The notes under the pieces were generated by a model that worked only from the letters and a program-made list of their open reading frames with translations, was not told where the DNA came from and searched no databases. The position numbers were made by a program, and so were the translations under genes. A DNA stretch of 64,000 nucleotides from Lasiosphaeris hirsuta. Lineage: Eukaryota > Ascomycota > Sordariomycetes > Sordariales > Lasiosphaeriaceae. The stretch spans positions 1,302,001-1,366,000 of the forward strand of contig JAUKUA010000001.1 in NCBI GenBank assembly GCA_030549175.1. The letters are read 5' to 3'. Shown here in pieces: positions 20,827 to 31,400 of the stretch (positions are counted from its first letter, which is position 1; the number at the start of each line of letters is the position of its first letter).

Positions 20827-22527
20827 TTATTTTCCCGCCGAGTCCGAAGCCTTGCTACACTCGACCTGTTCGACGCGGTGCGCCACGGTGCCGTTGGGCG
20901 TGGCGGCCTCGATGATGAGCGCTGAAAGCTGGCGGCCATGCCCGCAGCCCGAATCAATCCCAAAAGCGTAACGGATCCCCTTTTTCTTATTCCTCTGGCC
21001 GTTATGATGATGCTTTTTTCTTCCCTTGCCGTGCTTTTTCTTTTTGTTGCGGCCGGTGGCGGCGTCTAAATCTGCTGGTTCGTCTAATTCATCTTCAAGC
21101 TCAGTATCCTCGAGTTTGAGATCTTGGACCTCTTCTAGTTCATCGTCGTCGTCGTTTTCGTCGTCGTCGAACCCCTCGGTGTCAATCTCAATCTCTACTT
21201 CCTCTTCGTCCACCCCCTGCTTCCTATGCTTCTGATGCTTCTTTTTCCGACCTTTCGGATACCGCCGGACATCCACCGCTATATCCGTCTGCAGCCCCTC
21301 CCTCGCATCATGACCGTACACCACAATCATCCTCTCCCCCTCCTTCGTCAGAGTAACGTTGCTCCACCGATTCCAGGCGTGCGACCATGGTTCGCCATCA
21401 CGAGCATCCGATGGCACAGCGATGTCTGTTTTCTCTGGCTCATCTTCCTTCGTCGCCAGATATGTGAGCGTGCGCATGTTCATAACCGCCCACGGGTCCT
21501 GCTCCGCCAGCGGCACTGCCGGGACCAGCCCGGCGTGCACGACCACCAGCTCAGCCGCGTTCCAGGGGGGCGAGGTTGCCCCCGTGATGGGTCCGAGGCG
21601 GAGGATGATAGAGAGGGAGGAGAGCCATTTGAGCTGCTGGGCGGAGAGGGAGCGGGCGACGGCCCGGGCGTGTTGTTCGTGCTTGCTGAGGCGAGCTTCG
21701 GAGAGCTCGTCATCTGACTCGCTGCCGGAGGAGAGGGTTTCGTCGGTGATGGCGTTGTGCTTCTGTTTCTGTTTCTGTTTCTGTTTCTGTTTCTGTTTCT
21801 GTTTCTGTTTCTGTTTCTGTTTCTGTTTCTGTTTCTGTTTCTGTTTCTGTTTCTGTTTCTGTTTCTGTTTCTGTTTCTGTTTCCTCTCTCGCTGCATTAC
21901 CTTGTGCGCTAGCAGCACCTTGTCCTCGTGATTGCCACGCACCGCGCTCGCGCCGACCTTCATGGCGAGCCGGACAACGCCGGCGCTGTCAGGCCCTTTC
22001 GCTACAATGTCGCCCACAAAGACGAGGTGGTCGCCCTTGCGGTGGTCGAACTCGACCTTGCGCAGGAGCGCCTGGAGCGGGGTGAGGTGGCCGTGTACAT
22101 CGCCGATGAAGATGAGCCGTCTTCGGGGCACACTCTTGTGGCCTTCGATTGTGGCACCATCTGGGATTTCGGTGGTGGTGGAAAGAGAGTGTTCTGCCGG
22201 AAGGTCGGCGATGATGGTCGAGGGGTTGGCCACCCGACGCGGGGCGTTGTTGTCGGAGGCCATTAGGGGCTTCTGAGAGTCCTGCGAATCGGAGGCTTGG
22301 TGGTGATGTTCATACTGGGCACCATGCGGCGCCGCTGAGAATCCAGGGAACTCCGGGTGCGGGGTACCTGGAGCGGCAGGTTGCTGCCACTGTGCATTAT
22401 TATGGTGGGGCTGGGTGTTTGCTAGGCTCGATGTCATCTGCACCGGGCGAGATTCGACAGCCGAGAGCTGCGGTGTGAAGACCAGTAGCCACAGTGTCGC
22501 GAAGGAGATCATCCCAAAGACGACCAT
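20827..22527 (-). CDS. Ppn2-like calcineurin-type phosphoesterase (putative vacuolar endopolyphosphatase) with poly-(Lys-Gln) insert
   Basis: Intronless 566-residue metallophosphoesterase. The N-terminus has one hydrophobic segment (about residues 1-23), as in the type II vacuolar-membrane protein Ppn2 of yeast, which cleaves polyphosphate. Metal-site motifs appear in order: GDVHGH, GDIVAKGPDS, GNHED, VVHAGLVP and VYGHDAREGLQ. The enzyme core closes with YAFGIDSGCGHGRQLSAL. Two insertions separate these motifs. One is about 20 tandem Lys-Gln dipeptides right after GNHED (residues about 215-255). The other is a Lys-rich/acidic/Lys-His-rich block before the last strand. The first in-frame ATG at 22527 is used, but upstream in-frame sequence is open for about 40 codons without an ATG, and a 71-codon upstream frame ends on TGATG overlapping this start. 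Phosphoesterase assignment is firm; polyphosphate as substrate is inferred from similarity. Confidence 0.82.
   Translation of the reverse strand: MVVFGMISFATLWLLVFTPQLSAVESRPVQMTSSLANTQPHHNNAQWQQPAAPGTPHPEFPGFSAAPHGAQYEHHHQASDSQDSQKPLMASDNNAPRRVANPSTIIADLPAEHSLSTTTEIPDGATIEGHKSVPRRRLIFIGDVHGHLTPLQALLRKVEFDHRKGDHLVFVGDIVAKGPDSAGVVRLAMKVGASAVRGNHEDKVLLAHKVMQRERKQKQKQKQKQKQKQKQKQKQKQKQKQKQKQKQKQKQKQKQKHNAITDETLSSGSESDDELSEARLSKHEQHARAVARSLSAQQLKWLSSLSIILRLGPITGATSPPWNAAELVVVHAGLVPAVPLAEQDPWAVMNMRTLTYLATKEDEPEKTDIAVPSDARDGEPWSHAWNRWSNVTLTKEGERMIVVYGHDAREGLQTDIAVDVRRYPKGRKKKHQKHRKQGVDEEEVEIEIDTEGFDDDENDDDDELEEVQDLKLEDTELEDELDEPADLDAATGRNKKKKHGKGRKKHHHNGQRNKKKGIRYAFGIDSGCGHGRQLSALIIEAATPNGTVAHRVEQVECSKASDSAGK
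21761..21883. repeat. Hexanucleotide microsatellite (TTCTGT)n, about 20 units
   Basis: An almost perfect run of about 123 bp of the six-base unit TTCTGT (AACAGA-type on the coding strand). It is in frame with the phosphoesterase gene and encodes alternating Lys-Gln. Because the unit is six bases, slippage changes protein length without shifting the frame. Confidence 0.95.
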
Positions 22528-23637
22528 CAGCGACGCTTGCCGGCGGTAGTGGTGTTGGTGATGGTGATGTGTGTGGGTGGTGGCGGCCGCGCAAAACCTG
22601 GGATTGGCATTGGGGGTTGCATTCCGTTCAATTTTCCTCGTTGTTGTAGGCTAGGCTGTTGAATTCTTGACCGCTCGATTGAAAGAGGGTGGTCGGCGCC
22701 TTTTTTTTCATTTTCTTTTCGCACCAGGTAAAATAGACACAAGCCACCAAAGGCGAAATCGCCTGGGTTATCTAATTCCGATCATGGAACGCAGAGAAGA
22801 ACAAGAACCCGAAGAGAATCGGGGCACAGAGATGGAGCGTTCTCGCGAAGCTTAAAAAGTCGAGACTGATCGAGTCGTTGTGTAACAGCATCAAGGTGCC
22901 CTCCCTGCCTTGGAGCTGACATTTACCGCCATCACCGCCAGTCATGATGCGGCCCCGGTGGATCCGTCGTCGTCGCCTGCGCCGCCTCGGTTTTTTTTGT
23001 CAGCAACTGCATTCTCTGTCTTTCAGAGATAGGCGCTACAAAACCTATAGATTGTTCATATCATGTGGGCGGCCTAGTTGCTGACGAGCTGTGGCCAATA
23101 TTACTAGTGTATCATCCATTCGCAAGGCAGAGCTGAACCTTTTATCTTCTAAAGTTTGTCGTTACGTCCGGGATAACTCGAAGGGACACAGTCACAGTTA
23201 GAAACAAGAGAACAATGTGTCATAAAGGTCCCGCCCAGGCCTTCTTGCAACAGATTTGCGTCTCCGTCTCCTCTGTCTGTTTAGGGCCCACGGGAACTTA
23301 AGGAAATCAACGCCGAGGGAGTGGGGTTCGAGGGAGTGCTGTGGCACCACATGTCCGGACCGGGCTGTCAAAAACCAAAGCAACTCAGCTTCACTGGGCG
23401 TTGTTTCTCAAGTCGAAGCTCGATCGCCATAAGGGTAGCCGCACGGCCCCCTAAAGGTTGGCTATTCCACCATCTGCCAATGATGCCTAGAGAAGCCGTA
23501 ACCATAATCAGATCTCAAAGGGAGCAAGGCAACCAGTGATGCTATCATTTCACAAACCATATTAACGCCTCCCATGCCATGCCCCGGCTCCGATATTCAT
23601 TATCTTACAATATGCACAGTACCACCATTACTCCTCT
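22528..23637. promoter_or_regulatory. Intergenic region upstream of the phosphoesterase gene
   Basis: About 1.1 kb between two minus-strand genes. It contains the phosphoesterase promoter and 5' leader, with a 71-codon upstream frame at 22742-22527, and at its right end the PET191 3' UTR. No other gene was seen. Confidence 0.4.
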
Positions 23638-24126
23638 TCACTTCTTTCCCTCGGCAGCAGCTACAGCGGCCGCAGCAGCTTCCCTCCGGTATTTTTCATT
23701 TTCGACCTCCCGCCAGTCCTCGGGGGGCTTCTCGTTGCCGTCAGTCGCGCCTTTGGCGCCCGAAAAGGCCGACTTGCCGGCGTAGAGCTGGTACCCGTCG
23801 CCCGAGGTCTCGGTCTCCTGCAGCTGGGTGAAGGTGACGGCCTGGTTGCCGCGGAAGCGCTTGCGCATATCAATCATGCCGCGGCGGCACTCGCCGAATC
23901 CCTTCTTGAGCTGCTGACACTTGAGCGGGAGTTCGTCGACCAGTGGTGGCCGGAGGCACTCGGCGGCCGTGTGACGCTGCACCATGATGCACTCGGACTC
24001 CTGGAGGCACTGCGCCAGCGCTGCTCCTGTGGGTGTGGGCGGTGGGAAGTCAGTTTCAGTTTGGGGCTAGTCGGGACGGGGAGATGGTGGTGTCGGCGCA
24101 CTTATTTCTTTACATGAGCTCGGCAT
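23638..24126 (-). CDS. PET191: Cytochrome c oxidase assembly protein Pet191 / COA5
   Basis: Two exons (24126-24102 and 24026-23638; intron of 75 nt, GTGCGC..CAG) encode 137 residues. The N-terminal Pet191 domain is intact: CKEIRAALAQC is a Cx9C pair made across the splice junction, followed by ESECIMVQRHTAAEC and KCQQLKKGFGEC (second Cx9C), then RRGMIDMRKRFRGNQ. The family sits in the mitochondrial intermembrane space and is needed for cytochrome c oxidase assembly. There is no cleavable presequence, as usual for twin-Cys proteins. The protein is somewhat longer than yeast Pet191 because of a charged tail ending in an Ala-rich segment. It is divergent from the lipid hydrolase gene at 24973. 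Confidence 0.93.
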
Positions 24127-24972
24127 TGTGGTGGTCGTGGGCGACTGGCGGGCAGTCGCATCTAGTGAGTTGGGCGTCGGTTTTTTCGTGTGGTTCGTCG
24201 ATGAGAAACTGCGAGACTTGCGATTGACGATTGACGCAGAACCGACGCGGGGGCGCGCGATCGGGCTCCGCCGCTGTGGCTGACAAGCCGATTGGTCCGA
24301 GCTGCCATCGGCAGATCGTTGTGGGCTTTCGAGGCTGCTTCCACAGCGGGCCCGTCTATCTCGCAACCAGGGCCTGCCAAATCGATCCGTGCCTCATCAA
24401 CACCTTTGTGCAACACTGGCAGTTGTGCATACTCACCTTGAATTGTGTTGTTGATCACCCCTTCGCCGTGCAGATGACTGAGGTTCCTGCATGCTCGAAT
24501 CCTTGGCGTCTGGGCGGCAGGCCGTTATGGTTCACCCAGCCTCTGGCACACGTGTAAATACCTAATCTAACTGCCAAAGACCCAGCTGCTCTGCCTGGTA
24601 ATTGGTTTAATTGGCCCTCGAGTCTACCCAAAGCCTGAAACATCGCGAGCGTGGCAAGCGTGGACTGGCTTTCACATGTGATCTGCGTGACATCAAGTTG
24701 GAGCATCCCCGCCATCGCTCATGCCTGAAAGTGATCCTGACCTTGGCTGACCCAACCCTTCGATACCTTACCTTACCCCCAACCTACCTAACCTGTAACG
24801 ACCCTAGTAGGCGAATCCTCAGAATCACGGAATTCCGAAATGTCTTGTTCGCAGCCATTTTCCTCGCTTCGACCATTCCTTTGATCGTTTTCCTTCGCCG
24901 TCGCATCATTGTGCAGTGCCGCATCCGCAACAGCCCCCCATGAAGACGTAGAGCCGCTCGGGAGCCGTCAAG
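24127..24972. promoter_or_regulatory. Divergent promoter region PET191 / lipid hydrolase
   Basis: About 0.85 kb between divergent starts. No RNA gene or repeat recognised; the open frames here lack family features. Confidence 0.4.
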
Positions 24973-27390
24973 ATGCCTGTCCCGTTCCTAGGGCGCCTGA
25001 ACCTGTAAGACCGAGATGTTCCACATCCCGCGCCGTTCGATGTATTGTTGCCCATTCTCCTATCCACCATGCTAACCTCGCCCTGTCGCGCGCCCCAACA
25101 GCACCGAGTATGTCGCCCTCGTCGGTTCCTTTCTTCTCGTGGGGCTCGAGGCCATCATTCGAGTCCTCACGCTGGCGCTCCGTGAGCATCCCTCCCAATT
25201 GCGGTGCCGACTCGGCTGAGGGCTAACCGGGGAAAAGCATCATCCCTGATCGCCGTATTCTACGGCATCTCGAGGCGTCTCTTCAACAGACTGACGTCGC
25301 CGGCACAAAAAAGGGCGGAGGAGCGGAGAAAATGTATGCCATTATCGCCCACACTGTCCGCCGCGCTATTCGAAGATGAGGAACCGCTGACGCTCGAGCC
25401 AGCCGTCTCCATGTCAATTCGCGATGCCTCTGACTTTGTCGACATCTGCGCCATGTGGGGATACACAGCCGAGGAGCATGTTACGCAGACCAGGGATGGC
25501 TACCTGCTCGGGCTGCATCGACTTGCATGGCGAAAGGGGGAAGAGGATGTCAAGGTTAATAGCGGGCCCAACAGCGTCAAGAAGCGCGTTGTCTACCTGC
25601 ATCATGGCTTGCTCATGAATAGCGAGGTCTGGGTTTGCTTGACCGACGAGCAGAGGTGTCTCCCATTTGTCCTCGTTGACCGAGGCTTCGATGTCTGGGT
25701 GAGTTGGCCCCCCCCCCCCCCCCCCCCCCCTTCTTAGAGGGACGAGTGACAGGCTAACGGCGGTTTCACCATAGCTCGGAAACAACCGTGGTAACAAGTA
25801 CTCCAAAAAGTCGATCAAGTGTTCGCCGACCTCATTAGAGTTCTGGAACTTCTCGATTGATGAATTTGCCTTTTATGACATTCCTGACAGCATTGAATAC
25901 ATTCTACAGACGACAGGGCAGCCATCGCTGTCCTACATTGGCTTCTCCCAGGGGACAGCACAGGCTTTCGCAAGTCTCGCCGTTCACCCTAAGCTCAATG
26001 ATCAGGTCAATGTGTTCATCGCCCTTGCCCCGGCCATGTCGCCAGCCGGCCTATCTAACGGAATTGTCGACGCGCTGGTCAAGGCCTCGCCGCAAGTACT
26101 ATTCCTTCTCTTCGGAAGGCGATCGATTCTCAGCTCCGCCACCATGTGGCAGTCCATTCTATACCCCCCTATTTTCACCAAGGTGATAGATCTCGGTTTG
26201 GCCTTTCTATTCAACTGGAAAACAAAAAACATCAGCACCTCACAGAAACTCGCCGCATACCCGCATCTGTACTCGTTCACGAGTACCAAGTCAGTTGTGC
26301 ACTGGTTCCAGATCATCCGCACCAAATCGTTTCAGATGTACGATGACGATGTTCACCCTCCCCTCCTCCTCTCGTCGAGCAGCAAGTACACCAAGGTGGC
26401 CAAGTATCCCACACGCAATATCAAGACGCCCGTTGTCTTGGTCTACGGAGGTAGCGACTCCCTAGTGGACATCAAAGTCATGCTCCGCGAATTGCCCAGC
26501 CAGACGGTGGCGACCGAGATCCCGCATTACGAGCATCTCGACTTCCTCTGGGCGCGTGACGTTGATACTCAGGTGTTCCAGCACGTTTTCGATGCACTCG
26601 AGAGCTTCACCGGCGCCGAGCATACCAAGGAGGAGTACGAGCGGTACCGCAGTGCACGTCACACGAGCCTGAACGCGAGCTCTTTCTTCCGGCGCCACGG
26701 GCCGCGCAACAGCGACGCCGCGGTGGATAGCGATGTCAGCACCGCGGTGGGGGGCAGTGTAGATGGAGGGCCGGTGGAGATGATTGATGATGACCAACCG
26801 CAGCAAAGTACTGGAGAGGATGAGAGATTCACTACCGGAGCGGGGGTTGAGGCTGTCCCACAAAGGCCAGGATCCAACGGAGGTATCAGCAGGCAGCTGC
26901 CTCCGCAGCGTGAAAGCCATAACCCAACACCAAGTGGGAATTACGTCCTCGCCCGACCCCGTGGCCTACGGAGCGGCGCTGTGCTCGACGAGGATGACTT
27001 TGGCTACTCAAGCCCACTCTCACCGCAAAGCATTCGGTTCCACGAGGAGGCCGTGGGCACAAGTGTCGACGGCACAGCGGATAGAGATGGTAGCCCGGCC
27101 GGAGAGCAGGGCCTGAGTCCCGCTCAGCTAAGGACTCCAAAACGGAGGAGCACCGGTGGCAGCCAGATGAGTATCGACTCGATGAAGGGGGGCCGGGGAA
27201 TTAGTCTTGGTGCTAGTGCGTATTTGGCACCCCATCGCTAAGTTTTTGGTAGGAATTTTTGCTGACATATGGAGCTGATACAGGTCGGGCCGTTGGTGGC
27301 GTCACGACGAGTGGTGTTGATTTTGTCGCTGCGTTGACTGGTGGCTCGGATGAGGGGATGGTGAGGAGGGATTCAATGAAGGGGAGGTGA
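24973..27390 (+). CDS. Tgl1/Yeh-type sterol esterase-triacylglycerol lipase (alpha/beta hydrolase)
   Basis: Five exons (24973-25004, 25102-25181, 25238-25698, 25775-27215, 27284-27390) give 706 residues. A hydrophobic N-terminal segment in exon 2 (VALVGSFLLVGLEAIIRVLTLAL) suggests membrane or lipid-droplet anchoring. The acid-lipase N-terminal region has WGYTAEEHVTQTRDGYLLGLHR, followed by the oxyanion-loop motif LHHGLLMNSEVW, LGNNRGNKYS, the nucleophile elbow GFSQGT, the acid in VYGGSDSLVD and the catalytic His in PHYEHLDFLWA. This is the layout of fungal Tgl1/Yeh1/Yeh2 enzymes, which hydrolyse steryl esters and triacylglycerol. The last about 170 residues are a Ser/Gly/Asp-rich disordered tail. 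The last intron (27216-27283, GCTGAC branch) changes the C-terminus; without it the frame stops at 27241. Intron 3 (25699-25774) contains a run of 23 C. Substrate preference is inferred. Confidence 0.88.
25708..25730. repeat. Poly-C homopolymer (about 23) inside an intron
   Basis: A run of about 23 C begins nine bases after the donor of a 76-nt intron in the lipase gene and fills nearly a third of it. Length in the assembly may be inexact because homopolymers of this size sequence poorly. Confidence 0.9.
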
Positions 27391-27719
27391 GTTGAGTGTA
27401 TGCGGATGTGAATGTGATGAAATTGTGCGCTGTACAAACAGCTTATAGGAAAGATTAGATCCTCGGGGAAGAGTGTTTGAAAGCGAGAAGAATGACTGTC
27501 TATGAACTTCAGCGTGCCGGGTTGAGGATGGTTTTAGAATATATATGCAGGAACACGGTATTATAAATAGAGAACGAATTTTTATGTCCATGTTTTACAT
27601 GTTTGGTTAATGAGCCGTGGGTGTAATTGATTAGATCGACACGGTGGTTGTGTAATGGAGAGAAATATATATTTCGCGGTCGCGAAGGCCAAAAAAATAA
27701 GTCTTGCGACGGGAATTGA
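27391..27719. other. Lipase 3' flank to tRNA gene
   Basis: About 330 bp of AT-rich sequence holding the lipase 3' UTR and, at 27691-27697, a T-run on the minus strand that fits the RNA polymerase III terminator of the tRNA gene. Confidence 0.45.
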
Positions 27720-27809
27720 GCCCGACGTGGGGGTCGAACCCACAACCTTGAGATGGTGTGGATTTCTCCAAGTAAGAGTCTCACGCTCTACCGATTGAGC
27801 TAGCCGGGC
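27720..27809 (-). tRNA. tRNA-Lys (anticodon CUU) with 18-nt intron
   Basis: Read on the minus strand, the gene begins GCCCGGCTAGCTCAATCGG and ends with the T arm GTGGGTTCGACCCCCAC and a 3' acceptor strand GTCGGGC. The acceptor stem pairs fully (one G-T). The A box (TAGCTCAATCGG) and B box (GGTTCGACCCC) are clear. The anticodon stem TGAGA/TCTCA closes a loop containing CTCTTA, giving anticodon CTT, lysine. An intron of 18 nt follows position 37, the canonical place for nuclear tRNA introns. A T7 run follows about 20 bases downstream. Confidence 0.95.
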
Positions 27810-28480
27810 AGGCTAGTTGAGTTGTTGAAGCGAGGTACAACACAACAACCGAAGTACCCACCATAGTGCAAACCTTCAAAACAATAAATCTACAACAGGG
27901 GAATAACCAGAACAAACAAACAGCACTAGAGATTGGCTGGCCGTCAGCGATCTAGTTGTTAGTCCGATGGTTGATGGTTCATTATGGGAACGCGGACAGG
28001 ATCTCGGCTTTTTAATACCCATAGTCGATATGCCATGCTGTATCGGAAGAAAAAGATGGATGATATGATGGCCCAGAGGTAGAGAGGCGCAACAACCTCG
28101 GGGAGTTCCCCTTTATCATTCTTGTTGTGACAAGCAAGGTCGCCTGCGGAGTGAGCCAGGCAAAATCGATTGAGGTTGCTTTCGGAACCGCTCCACAGCC
28201 CCTAACCCCCGATGCAGGAAAGTTTGACGATGGTCCGGAGAGGTGGGCAGGCAAAGGGCATCGTTGAGCTGCAAACATAGCATTTAGTATATTTCCAAAA
28301 TCTACCTAGGGCTAGTTGAATCAGGCCTGCTATAGAAAGACTGCTACTCAGACCCATCCACATCAACCCACTGGTAGCAAAAAGGAAGTCGGCACCCTCC
28401 CATCCCAAGTCCCCATCAATAACCACCAACCTGCAGCCTACCTGTATTTCCCATGATTGACTCTCATGGCCCCCTTCATC
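27810..28480. other. Intergenic region, tRNA-Lys to AAA pseudogene 3' end
   Basis: About 670 bp holding the tRNA 5' flank and the 3' flank of the AAA ATPase gene. Nothing else recognised. Confidence 0.4.
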
Positions 28481-31400
28481 CTAAAATTCTTCATCCTCGT
28501 ACCTAGCCGAGCGATCCTCGCTGCGAGTAACGTCAGACTCGCTACCACGCGCGATGGACAGTTCATCCGACGACGAATCCTCGGCTTGGCCGTGCCGTTT
28601 TCTAGACAGCCGTTGAGAGGTCGACCCTCGAGGACTTGAAGACTTGAGCTTAGAGGCTCTCCCAGATATAGGTCTGCTCTTTTCCAATCTAGACTCAACA
28701 GGCTCGTCCTCAAAGCCGTGCGGCTTTCTCCTTGAACTTTTGGGGGAGGTCCAGTTGTCTTGGTTGCGGGCGTCCTCGTACCGTGCGGTGGCTTTTCGGT
28801 GCCTGGACGAGCCCTTATCCTTCCGCGTGGGTGGCTCATGCGCAAGCCTCGTCAGCAGCAGGTCCTTTTCGCGAATGCTGTCGTCGCGGATCCCGTCGAG
28901 CAGAGCAACCTCCTCATCATTCCCGCCCCTTACTTGTGTAAAGTATTTATCAAACCGCTTGATCACATTTGATACGAGTTTGAACTGCTTATCATCTAGA
29001 ACAGGGGCGATCTTTCTCTTCGATATTTCATTTGTGTCATGCTTAGCATCCATATCGTAGCGAGCAAGCGACGCCACTATTTGGAATGCATTGCGAATTT
29101 GTCGGCCGTTCCACCTGCTATGGCGTGCGGTGTTGTCCCAGTGTGACTCTGCAAACTCCATGATCGCACCTTCGTTTATTACCAGACGAGCTTCTTTTAA
29201 AATGGTGTGTTCAAGGTGCTCCTCCTTTTGCTCCTCAATAGCTTTGAGCCGCTTGATATTAGCTTTGAAGATGGCTCTCGTTTGTGTTACGGTCAATCGC
29301 TCGTAATACAGGCTCAGATGAATGCGGAACTTGAAGGCCTCATCAATAGTTCCGACTCGGTTTGTCGTGAGGAACAGAATCCCACTGTAATATTCAAGCA
29401 CTCGAAGGAATACTAAAGATACTAGTCAGCTTGTCATGCATATGCTAAATATCGCAGAAACCGCACCAGAGACCAGAGCATTACGCTTCAGACTACTAAT
29501 ATCTCGTCTCGCCAAGAAAACATCGACCTTGTCAAGCAGCAGCACACAATCCCAGAGATGCGCCAGCCGAAATACCTCCTTAAGCTCGGCTTCAACCTCG
29601 CTAGGACCAAGTCCAAGGTTTCCACAGGTAATGGAGAACAGTGGCTTTTTATAGTACTGGGCGATTGCTTCTGCCGTGGCCGTCTTGCCGACGCCCGGAA
29701 CCCCATGGAGCAGGATGAAAAGGCCCGATCCTTTCCCATAGACCAAGTCCTGGTTGAGTGACATGAAGGGCTTCTCTTTTTGCATCTTGCGGCTCTCAAA
29801 GTGCGCCTTGACTAATGACAAGATGATACGCCTGTGCTCGAGGTTGATCTTCAGCTCTGAAAAGATGTCGGGCTGGTTGTCCAGGTTCCGGAGAGAGAGC
29901 ACATCCAGGGCGACAAACTTTCTATCTCGGAGCGTGTATGCGATTAGTCGGCGAGGGAGGAGTATGATGTCCTCATCGTCCACCTTTGTCAGGCTGCCAT
30001 CCCGCGACCGAATGATTGCCTGGTTTTTCGCGACATACTCATTCCTCTGCATGACAAGAGTCGTATCACGAGATAAATATGGCTCCTTTATCTCGTACAG
30101 GAGCTCTCTCTCCTTCTTGTCGGCCCAGTGCATGATGGAAAGCTCTACTTCTTCCCACGTCCAATCGACCCTGTCCGCTTCGTCGGGAATTAGAAATCTT
30201 GGTTTCCAAAGGGGATGGTGGTTAAACGCCTCTTCGTAGTCGATGATAACAGGGCCTTCGATATGTTCAGGCGCACTTCGCTTCTGGTGTTTGCGTGATA
30301 TTGGGTTGCGCCTGGAGACATCCGGATCACTCGGTTCCTCCTGGAGCTCCGGAGGGATAGACCAGCCTTCGTAATGTAATCGAGGCTCTTTGATCAGAGA
30401 CTGGAACATCTTTCCCTGAGACGTAAAATCGTCTCGAAGCCTTTCGGCGTCGCTGGCGAATCGCAGCGGATACAGAGGAAGATCTATGATGTTCTTCTAC
30501 CCCTCGAAAGCACGGATGTTGATGAACTCTGTCACAACTCGGTACGAACCCCCCCTATACTCGATATAGTAGCAAGACATGGAAAATCCGTGGTTTGGTG
30601 CCAAGTCAAGATCGAGAGTGCTTTTGCCCCACCCTCTTCTTGGCATGGTATCGAACACACGCCAGACTGGTTGGTAAAGGGGGTAATGGACACTGAGAAG
30701 AGATCCAGCAGGGGGCCAATACACGATTTCCCCGAGCTTGAATAATATTGGAAGGTCGCTGAACCTAACTCTCTTGCGAGAGGTGCCGTTAAATGAGTCG
30801 TACAACGATATGATGTCATCGTCGACAAACTTGGCGTAGCACTCCAGATGGCTCAACGTAGCCCTATCATCCATGCCTGTTTGACTGGCAATATCCAAAC
30901 TAACGTCTGGGTTACTGCTATCTTCGGGAGGCTCAGATCTGAGCCTGCCTTGGCTTTCTACCATAGGGGTGCTCTCCTCAGTGCTGGCAGGCGCCGTTGT
31001 GCCGTCGTCGTCAAGCTTCCTCTTCAGGTTCCCAATAATATCCTTGATCCGAGGCTGAAGGTATGCTAGGATATTGAACGGCCGTAGGATGGTATGAGGC
31101 ATCCATATATCCCAATTTGTCTCTCCGGCCGCAAGACAGAGAGGTTTGCGATAATCGCAGGCGATTGCAGGCGAATTCGTTGGATTCCAGTCAACGTCAA
31201 TGTACTGCTGGAACCGTTGGATCCACGCCCAGCCCAAGCTAACCGCTCAGCCTCCATTTCGGCGAATGTTGAGGCTGAGGCGTGCAGAACCTCGATAATA
31301 TGATTGCCCTCGTTGTAGCCATGGCGGTTCACGAAACAATGCCAGCTGAGATCCATGGTCTCGACAACCCACGTAGGATTATCTGCTCGATACGCCTTCA

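Noticed and set aside
21359..21931. 190-codon plus-strand frame with long Cys-Phe repeat
   Set aside because: Shadow of the TTCTGT microsatellite; the minus-strand phosphoesterase with all metal motifs is the real gene.
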